Made by a program: the position numbers and the translations under genes. From the NCBI GenBank assembly GCA_031285465.1, contig JAITWD010000180.1, forward strand, positions 1 through 10,595: a stretch of DNA of 10,595 nucleotides, in the 5' to 3' direction. Source of the stretch: Lachnospiraceae bacterium (GTDB lineage: Bacteria > Bacillota > Clostridia > Lachnospirales > Lachnospiraceae). Below the pieces are notes generated by a model. That model saw nothing but the letters and a program-made list of their open reading frames with translations. It was not told the DNA's origin and made no database searches. Within the stretch, counting starts at the first letter, position 1. Each line of letters starts with the position of its first letter. Shown here one piece after another: positions 6,198 through 10,595 of this stretch.

Positions 6198-7016
6198 TTA
6201 TTCTTCTCCCCTTGTTATTGAGCTAAAGCCACTAACCGACCGGGATAACGACGGATCGCCCCAGTAAACCACCGTACCGACTCCGGCTCCGGTAATTTCA
6301 AGATTATTTACTGCATGAACCTCAATATCACTGGCACCGTTAGTATTGACCGAAACGTCAGAAGCGATCAGGTAACGGGCCGAAATACTAGCCGCACCAT
6401 CACAATCAATCTCAAGTGTGTCGGTTGTTCCCGTCAGGCTAAAATCGGCTGCCCCCGCAATATCTATCGATATGTCATCGGCCTCAATGGTCATATCTGC
6501 TTCTGCGGCGCCGCTTATGTCCGCAGTAAACTGATCGGTGGTAAAGGTTCCCTGACCTTCAATTTCAACATCGCCATAAATTTTAAGCTGTTCCAACGAT
6601 GCAACGCCGATGTTGAAGGTTATCCGGCGATTACGCCCCAGCATCTTGTCATTGTTGGCATCGATGCTCAGCACCCCGTTATTATCACTTATTTCTAAGT
6701 ACCTTGTAAGGTTATCATCGATTGAATAGGTAATTCGGTCACTTTCGGTAGCTGAAAGCATCACCGTTGCCGAAACATTGGACAACCTGATCTCGGTAAT
6801 AGCACCAGGATCGCTCAAGGTATATTCGCTGTCAACCATATTACCATTTCCTTCGATCCGCCCATCCCCAAACGACCAGCTTCCTATGTTACAACCGCTT
6901 AATAGTGTTACTGAACCAATCAGTAAAGCGGCAGTCATCCCACCGGCTAACCGACGGACAACTTTTTTCAAACAAGCTTCATTTAATTTAACCGTTTCAT
7001 TTCTAACTGCTTTCAT
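6198..7016 (-). CDS. Head-GIN domain (DUF2807) lipoprotein
   Basis: A 272-aa exported protein. After a basic start, a hydrophobic signal segment (about 24-39) leads to the lipobox LSGC with Cys42 as the lipidation site. From about residue 73 on it is a DUF2807 head-GIN domain: repeated short strands with small-residue turns (ISGAAEADM, IAGAADFSL, CDGAASISA, TNGASDIEV). It ends with the family's usual closing motif, here VVYWGDPSLSRSVSG. The family forms a right-handed beta repeat on the cell surface; its function is not established. ATG 7016 has GGAGGAGG 5 nt upstream; a TTG five codons earlier is less likely. The promoter carries the same two operators as padR, so the gene is predicted to be under PadR control. 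It resembles the DUF4097 protein in overall plan: surface anchor plus beta repeats. Confidence 0.9.
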   Translation of the reverse strand: MKAVRNETVKLNEACLKKVVRRLAGGMTAALLIGSVTLLSGCNIGSWSFGDGRIEGNGNMVDSEYTLSDPGAITEIRLSNVSATVMLSATESDRITYSIDDNLTRYLEISDNNGVLSIDANNDKMLGRNRRITFNIGVASLEQLKIYGDVEIEGQGTFTTDQFTADISGAAEADMTIEADDISIDIAGAADFSLTGTTDTLEIDCDGAASISARYLIASDVSVNTNGASDIEVHAVNNLEITGAGVGTVVYWGDPSLSRSVSGFSSITRGEE

Positions 7017-7080
7017 ATCTTCCTCCTCCAAAAAATATAGCCTGATTTAATAGGTGATCATAGGAATATATGCTGTCAAC

Positions 7081-7103
7081 AATACTATACGTTATATAGC
7101 ATA
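7081..7103. promoter_or_regulatory. Downstream PadR-type operator at the lipoprotein gene
   Basis: AATACTATAC and ATATAGCATA arms around a 3-bp centre (centre at 7092), exactly 33 bp downstream of the operator on the -10 box. The right arm is the most diverged of the four sites. Confidence 0.65.
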
Positions 7104-7113
7104 TACCTTTTCC

Positions 7114-7136
7114 AATACTATATACCGTATAATATT
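7114..7136. promoter_or_regulatory. Core PadR-type operator at the lipoprotein gene
   Basis: AATACTATAT and GTATAATATT arms around a 3-bp centre (centre at 7125). It overlaps the -10 box exactly as the core site does at padR. Confidence 0.75.
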
Positions 7137-7146
7137 GTTTTGTCAA
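7117..7146 (-). promoter_or_regulatory. Promoter of the GIN lipoprotein gene
   Basis: On the minus strand TTGACA (complement of 7141-7146) is followed after 18 nt by TATAGT (complement of 7117-7122), the same boxes and spacing as at padR. The predicted leader is about 90 nt, much shorter than that of padR. Confidence 0.8.
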
Positions 7147-7197
7147 TTATATTTTTACATTTTTTTAACTTATTTGAAATTATTTTTTAGAGAAAGA

Positions 7198-7226
7198 CTG
7201 ATCTAATCACTGTTCCCTTAGATCAA
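7198..7226 (-). terminator. Weak terminator-like hairpin at the end of the aminopeptidase gene
   Basis: TTGATCTAA and TTAGATCAG (minus-strand reading) pair over about 9 bp with one G-U pair, and the stem includes the stop codon. It is followed by TCTTTCTC and then an AT-rich stretch rather than a clean U-tract. It is the only candidate end signal before the lipoprotein promoter. Confidence 0.4.
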
Positions 7227-8627
7227 CCGCTCCTCCGAAGTGAAAAATACCTTTAAAAATCGTTCCAGATAATATTGATCCCGGCAACCGATCGTTTCCA
7301 CCGCAGAATGCATGGCCAGCATCGGAACCCCGATATCGGCCGAACGCATCGGCAACGCTGACGAAAGGATCGGCCCCAGCGTACTGCCCCCCGGTATATC
7401 CGACCGGATATAGGTTAGACGACAGGGAATGTCATCACGGTCGGCTAAATTTTGCAAAAGTGCCCAGGTTTCGGCATCGCCGGCGTAGCTTTGTTTCGCG
7501 GCACATTTGATGGCAACCCCTTCACCCAAACCGATCCCGGTAGTGGGGTCATACTTCTCGGGATGATTGGGGTTGACCGCATGAGCGGTATCGGCCGATA
7601 GCAAGAATCCGCCAGCGATGGCACGTAAATAGTCACTGCGGGAATAACCAAGCGCATGATAGATCCGTTCTAAGGTAAGCGGTAAAATATTACCGGCTCC
7701 GCCACTTTTACTACGACTGCCAATTTCCTCATGGTCAAATAGCGCCAGCAGATTAATACCGCCACTTCGGTGTCCGTCGATCAAGGCGGTCAAGCCTGCC
7801 TGAACCGACGTCAGATTATCCAGACGGGGGGCCGCCAACATTTCCTGGTGCATTCCACAGACCAGTCCCTCCTGAATGACATATAAACCACAATCATAGC
7901 TGATAATATCGCCCGCCTGAACTGCCATTGGTTGATCATTTACCGCCTTAGTACCGGCTGCTTCTGCACGATTTATTTCCTCCGCCAGAAAATTGGTAAA
8001 AAAGGCTTCCTTTGCAAGATCATCTATTCCTATTCCGCCTACTGGGATCAGATCAACCTGTGGATTGAACTCGGTCCCCTTATTTATCTCACGGTTCATG
8101 TGGATGGACAGATTAGGAATGATAAAAATCGGACGCTGGCAATCAAGGTAATATATCCTGGGAGTGAGCGATCCCGATTGCCTGATGGCAACAATGCCTG
8201 CCATACCTAGCGGTCGGTCCATCCAGGTATGATTAATGGCTCCGCCATAAACCTCGGTATTAACCCGCTGATAGCTTTTATATGGATATTCTGCCTTAGC
8301 CTTAATCCTTAACCCCGGCGAATCCACATGGGCGCTTACCATTCGTAATGATTGACCAGCATTAAATCCTTCATCGATCCGAAAGGCCATCAGACTGGTT
8401 CGAAAGGGCGCCACGAAGTAGGCTCCGCCCTTTTTAAGTTCCCATTCCTGCCCCCCCATCTCCACCCAGGGTAACTCCTTAAAACCTGCGGCTCGCAATT
8501 GTTCTGCTGCTTCGGCAACAACATGATAGGGAGAGGTCCCCTTCCTAACCATATTCTTCAGATCATCAATTGATTTTCCTATTAAAGCCATGTTCTCTTG
8601 ATTTTCTTGTTCATTCATATCGACCAT
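7218..8627 (-). CDS. M18-family metallo-aminopeptidase
   Basis: A 469-aa protein of normal length for the M18 (aspartyl aminopeptidase-like) family, cytosolic and without signal peptide. The expected metal and catalytic motifs are all present in order: SAHVDSPGL (His100, Asp102), PRLDN (Asp270), DHEEIGS (Glu300/Glu301), SADTAHAVNPN (Asp346, His349), GGSTLGP (412-418) and HSAVETIG (His440). The enzyme should remove N-terminal residues from peptides using two bound metal ions; preference for acidic residues is known for some members but cannot be read here. ATG 8627 has GAGG 6 nt upstream and is preferred to the GTG four codons earlier. It lies 63 nt after the ylmH-like gene with no terminator between, so co-transcription is likely. 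Confidence 0.94.
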   Translation of the reverse strand: MVDMNEQENQENMALIGKSIDDLKNMVRKGTSPYHVVAEAAEQLRAAGFKELPWVEMGGQEWELKKGGAYFVAPFRTSLMAFRIDEGFNAGQSLRMVSAHVDSPGLRIKAKAEYPYKSYQRVNTEVYGGAINHTWMDRPLGMAGIVAIRQSGSLTPRIYYLDCQRPIFIIPNLSIHMNREINKGTEFNPQVDLIPVGGIGIDDLAKEAFFTNFLAEEINRAEAAGTKAVNDQPMAVQAGDIISYDCGLYVIQEGLVCGMHQEMLAAPRLDNLTSVQAGLTALIDGHRSGGINLLALFDHEEIGSRSKSGGAGNILPLTLERIYHALGYSRSDYLRAIAGGFLLSADTAHAVNPNHPEKYDPTTGIGLGEGVAIKCAAKQSYAGDAETWALLQNLADRDDIPCRLTYIRSDIPGGSTLGPILSSALPMRSADIGVPMLAMHSAVETIGCRDQYYLERFLKVFFTSEERLI

Positions 8628-8690
8628 CTTTTCCCTCACATTATTCTACAAAGACTTTTTGCATTTTATTCGCTGTTTTATTTACCGTTA

Positions 8691-9443
8691 TTATTTACGA
8701 ATATTGATCAAAATATTTTTTTTGCCCTTTTTGCTAATGCTTTCATAACCCATATAGGTAAACTTGCCAAACCCCCTGACACTCACGACATCCTCCGGCT
8801 TAAGCAGGATGCTGTTGTTCTCTCGAACCATCCCGTTTAAAAAAACCCGCTTACGCGAGAACAATTCCTGACTGTCTGCACGGGACAATTGGTAAACCCG
8901 GGCAATAACAGCATCAAGTCGTTCGCTTGTTGCCTGGACAGTTCTAATCTCACCTGCTACCGCCGATGCTGCCGGACCTTCAGCCCGCCGACAGCTTACA
9001 TGGGTACGCCCAATCTGTTCCAGATTATCTATAATAAATGATGCCATCATTGAAGTGCAAAATACGTATCCAATAGCTTGGTCAACAATAATATCACCCA
9101 GGGTAGCACGTTCGATGCCAAGGTGCATCAGACCTCCCAGAAAATCGCGGTGCGAAAGATCCCCCGCAAATTTAATCGCTGACGGAATCATCGCGACACA
9201 GGCGATCGGAACCTCTTCGGTATATCCAAGCATCTTCTCACTGCCAAATCGGACTATTTGCCGCTCACAGTCGATCCCGCCCCCATGCAACGACGGTTCG
9301 GCATAAGACAGGACCGCTTTCATTCGGTGGAACACATCCTGCTCGGCAATATTTAAAAAACCTGTATAAGTATACAGGTTATCACGGTAACATCTCATCG
9401 CCAGATCCTCCAGTCGCTTTTTCAAGCCTTCAACTGTATCCAC
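8691..9443 (-). CDS. ylmH: YlmH-like S4-domain RNA-binding protein
   Basis: A 250-aa protein, the usual size for YlmH. The N-terminal and middle parts contain the family signature LSHRDFLGGLMHLGIERATLGDI (about 96-118). The C terminus is an S4 RNA-binding domain (about 172-235, ERLDAVIARVYQLSRADSQ then FLNGMVRENN). YlmH (RqcP2) binds the 50S ribosome and takes part in ribosome-associated quality control in Bacillus subtilis; the same role here is inferred from family. The start is a GTG at 9443, with AAAGGAG about 9 nt upstream. The gene usually sits in the cell-division cluster near divIVA, but here it stands between a regulator and an aminopeptidase gene. A promoter candidate lies just upstream, and the aminopeptidase gene follows in the same direction. 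Confidence 0.92.
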   Translation of the reverse strand: MDTVEGLKKRLEDLAMRCYRDNLYTYTGFLNIAEQDVFHRMKAVLSYAEPSLHGGGIDCERQIVRFGSEKMLGYTEEVPIACVAMIPSAIKFAGDLSHRDFLGGLMHLGIERATLGDIIVDQAIGYVFCTSMMASFIIDNLEQIGRTHVSCRRAEGPAASAVAGEIRTVQATSERLDAVIARVYQLSRADSQELFSRKRVFLNGMVRENNSILLKPEDVVSVRGFGKFTYMGYESISKKGKKNILINIRK

Positions 9444-9567
9444 TTAAGCAATCTCCTTTATCTATATAATATCCATTAGGAAAACACCGATCAAAGCGTT
9501 CCCGCACCGGATTTGCGGTCCAAAGTGCCCGCTGCCCATCACGCGGAGTGTTTAAGGAAGCACCGGT
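9430..9567 (-). other. Open frame without a clear start, ending inside ylmH
   Basis: Between the Rrf2 gene and ylmH the minus strand has a 45-codon open frame, stop at 9430, overlapping the ylmH start by 14 nt. The translation contains the protein-like run PRDGQRALWTANPVRERF (residues 8-25). There is no ATG; the only usual start is a GTG at residue 21, without a good ribosome binding site. The frame also contains the ylmH promoter candidate. The opposite strand is open too, so this may be chance in a GC-richer patch, or a remnant of an older gene. Confidence 0.2.
9466..9494 (-). promoter_or_regulatory. Promoter candidate of ylmH
   Basis: On the minus strand TTGATC (complement of 9489-9494) is followed after 17 nt by TATTAT (complement of 9466-9471). 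The start point would fall about 15 nt before the GTG start codon, just upstream of the ribosome binding site. Confidence 0.5.
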
Positions 9568-9584
9568 CTAATCCGTGCTTCCTT
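9554..9584 (-). terminator. GC-rich hairpin at the end of the Rrf2 gene
   Basis: Perfect 10-bp arms AAGGAAGCAC and GTGCTTCCTT, extended inside by GG/CC with one bulged base, and a loop of about 6 nt. The stem begins within the Rrf2 stop codon. Neither strand has a T-run after it, so it is not a standard intrinsic terminator; it may protect the 3' end, terminate weakly, or be part of a larger fold between the two genes. Confidence 0.45.
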
Positions 9585-10023
9585 AGATCAGACAATCCAT
9601 AGCACCTTGTCGCGCCCGTTGTTTATCCGAAAGATCAGCAATGGTTATGCTGTCGACCACTTGATTAATTGCCACATTTAACCGTTTCCATACCTCCAGC
9701 GTCTCACAGGTGTCACATCGCTCACATTCATTGACATCACCTTCCAAACAAGCCACCGGGCACAGACTCCCCTCAGTCAATCGCAGGATCATACCCACAG
9801 TATAGCTGGACGCATCGCGGGCCAGCTTGTATCCCCCCTGCGCGCCACGCGTGCTTTTCACATATCCTGCCTTATTCAGAACACTGATGATCTGCTCTAA
9901 ATATTTTTCTGATATATCCTGCCGCTTGGCTATTTGGTTCACCTTGGCATATTCTCCTGTGTTGTTAACTGCCAGATCAACCATGATCCTAACCGCATAA
10001 CGACCGCGCGATGATATTTTCAT
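9583..10023 (-). CDS. Rrf2-family transcriptional regulator with cysteine cluster
   Basis: A 146-aa winged-helix regulator opening MKISSRGRYAVRIMVDLA, followed by the recognition helix region ISEKYLEQIISVLNKAGYVKSTRGAQGGY in the usual Rrf2/IscR form. Cysteines at 92, 100 and 106 stand where IscR-like members bind an Fe-S cluster, with extra ones at 88, 103 and 143, so iron-sulphur or redox sensing is plausible. The typical neighbours (cysteine desulphurase and iscU) are absent; a GC-rich hairpin and ylmH follow instead. The start is uncertain: MKISS at 10023 matches the family but has no good ribosome binding site, while an in-frame ATG at 10038 has GGAAAGG placed very close to it. Promoter and probable operator lie immediately upstream. 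Confidence 0.9.
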   Translation of the reverse strand: MKISSRGRYAVRIMVDLAVNNTGEYAKVNQIAKRQDISEKYLEQIISVLNKAGYVKSTRGAQGGYKLARDASSYTVGMILRLTEGSLCPVACLEGDVNECERCDTCETLEVWKRLNVAINQVVDSITIADLSDKQRARQGAMDCLI

Positions 10024-10067
10024 CTCAATAATAACCATACCTTTCCATTAGTGATTGTCCGATTATT

Positions 10068-10084
10068 CCTACTATTATGGTAGG
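10068..10084. promoter_or_regulatory. Probable Rrf2 operator
   Basis: CCTAC and GTAGG arms around a 7-bp AT-rich centre, placed about 8-24 nt after the predicted transcription start of the Rrf2 gene. Inverted repeats of this kind just downstream of their own promoter fit autoregulation by an Rrf2 dimer. The exact protein-site match is inference. Confidence 0.5.
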
Positions 10085-10099
10085 TTTTGTATAATACGA

Positions 10100-10128
10100 A
10101 TAATACACAACTATTCCCAGTATGTCAA
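10100..10128 (-). promoter_or_regulatory. Promoter of the Rrf2 gene
   Basis: On the minus strand a consensus TTGACA (complement of 10123-10128) is separated by 17 nt from TATTAT (complement of 10100-10105). The word GTATTAT is repeated directly after a 2-nt gap across and behind the -10 box. Confidence 0.8.
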
Positions 10129-10222
10129 TAGGTTTTATCGATATTACCTTCTTACCAGCGCTCTTATAACAAGTGTCTCAAATTTTACATGGCAAATTTT
10201 GCATATAATGCAGTTTTACTAT

Positions 10223-10250
10223 TTGCAGCCCATCTTTTTTTTGCTATAAT
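10223..10250 (+). promoter_or_regulatory. Promoter of the carbamate-kinase-family gene
   Basis: TTGCAG (10223-10228), a 16-nt spacer ending in the extended TG element, and a perfect TATAAT (10245-10250). Transcription would begin near 10257, leaving a leader of about 117 nt. A further TATAAT at 10332-10337 has no matching -35 box. Another at 10204-10209 is preceded by TTTACA at too short a distance. Confidence 0.65.
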
Positions 10251-10255
10251 TAACT

Positions 10256-10316
10256 ACATCTTAAACGGCCGATAAAACTGTCGCATTTTTTTATTTCCAT
10301 ACCCCCCTTAAGATGT
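10256..10316 (+). other. Structured 5' leader of the carbamate-kinase-family gene
   Basis: Nine-base arms ACATCTTAA (10256-10264) and TTAAGATGT (10308-10316) pair perfectly and enclose 43 nt. Inside lie a small CGAT/GTCG stem and a run of seven T. The predicted transcript would start at the first arm. The layout resembles a leader RNA with alternative folds, but no known riboswitch was recognised and the ribosome binding site lies outside the stem. Confidence 0.35.
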
Positions 10317-10373
10317 TTAGTGATGAGTCTTTATAATATTAATATATAAAATAATCATTGATTGGAGAAGCTT

Positions 10374-10595
10374 ATGAATGAGAATAAAGTAGTGGTGTCC
10401 CTTGGACATGATGCATTAGGATATACCACATTGGAACAATGGGATGCTGTCAAAAAAACAGCCCACGCTCTTGCCGATCTGGTGGAAAATGACTATCAGC
10501 TAACCATCACCCACAGTAACGGACCGCAGGTCAGTATGATCCACAAAGCCATGACCGAACTACGACGGATTTATCCCGACTATACTCCGGCACCT
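10374..10595 (+). CDS. Carbamate-kinase-family protein, N-terminal part (gene runs off the right edge)
   Basis: The first 74 codons are present, with GGAG 6 nt before the ATG. The sequence follows carbamate kinase closely: a VVVSLG strand, then DALGYTTLEQWDAVKKTA, ALADLVEN, and NGPQVSMIHKAM. Carbamate kinase (amino acid kinase fold, cytosolic) makes ATP from ADP and carbamoyl phosphate at the end of arginine or purine-derived ureido degradation. Two conserved motifs are altered here: the usual GGNA reads GHDA (residues 11-14), and HGNGPQVG reads HSNGPQVS (47-54). These are at the substrate and phosphate loops of the family, so the protein may be a divergent subfamily with a changed substrate. 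The C-terminal half is outside the window. Confidence 0.87.
   Translation, partial: MNENKVVVSLGHDALGYTTLEQWDAVKKTAHALADLVENDYQLTITHSNGPQVSMIHKAMTELRRIYPDYTPAP

Noticed and set aside
7081..7136. Short AT-rich palindromes read as a possible CRISPR-like or iteron array
   Set aside because: There are only two copies per promoter, overlapping a -10 box and matched by the same arrangement at padR; this fits operators, not an array.
9444..9582. A known riboswitch between the Rrf2 gene and ylmH
   Set aside because: No motif of the TPP, SAM, purine, THF or ZTP classes could be recognised by eye.

Overview
The window looks like chromosomal DNA of an anaerobic Gram-positive bacterium of the class Clostridia. 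The evidence is strong AGGAGG-type ribosome binding sites, a Bce-type two-component system, a PadR/HAAS/DUF4097/PspC operon, an Rrf2 regulator with clustered cysteines, a YlmH protein and an unusual carbamate kinase. An acetogen-like Eubacteriales host is possible, but the sequence does not fix the genus. Nearly all genes lie on the minus strand. Only a tRNA and the carbamate kinase at the right edge lie on the plus strand. No insertion sequence, CRISPR array, phage gene or rRNA was seen.

Layout from left to right: (1) 1-811, the 5' end of a BceS-like sensor kinase gene, overlapped by a complete BceR-like response regulator gene. (2) 980-1103, tRNA-Gly(CCC) with its own promoter and a strong bidirectional terminator. 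(3) 1132-3457, a tight operon read leftwards: padR, a HAAS (DUF1700) membrane protein, a DUF4097 protein with a Trp/Asp-rich repeat linker, and a small PspC-domain protein. (4) 3458-3767, a long padR leader and promoter. (5) 3768-6029, a membrane-anchored alpha/beta hydrolase. (6) 6198-7016, a lipoprotein with a head-GIN (DUF2807) domain. (7) 7218-8627, an M18 aminopeptidase. (8) 8691-9443, a YlmH-like S4 RNA-binding protein. (9) 9583-10023, an Rrf2-family regulator with its own promoter and probable operator. (10) from 10374 on the plus strand, the start of a carbamate-kinase-family gene with altered active-site motifs.

The most interesting signal is regulatory. The padR promoter and the GIN lipoprotein promoter share a TTGACA-N18-TATAGT core. 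In each, one 23-bp inverted repeat covers the -10 box and a second lies exactly 33 bp downstream, centre to centre. This predicts that one PadR protein controls both its own membrane-protein operon and the lipoprotein gene, and possibly the hydrolase behind it. With the adjacent Bce-type sensor pair, the left two thirds of the window reads as a candidate cell-envelope stress locus. It would have two beta-repeat surface proteins (DUF4097 and GIN), a PspC protein, a HAAS membrane protein and a predicted extracytoplasmic hydrolase. The individual families are known; the shared two-site operator and the hydrolase linkage are what deserve attention.

The right third is housekeeping-like (aminopeptidase, ribosome-associated S4 protein, Fe-S type regulator) and then turns to nitrogen or arginine-type metabolism at the carbamate kinase homologue.
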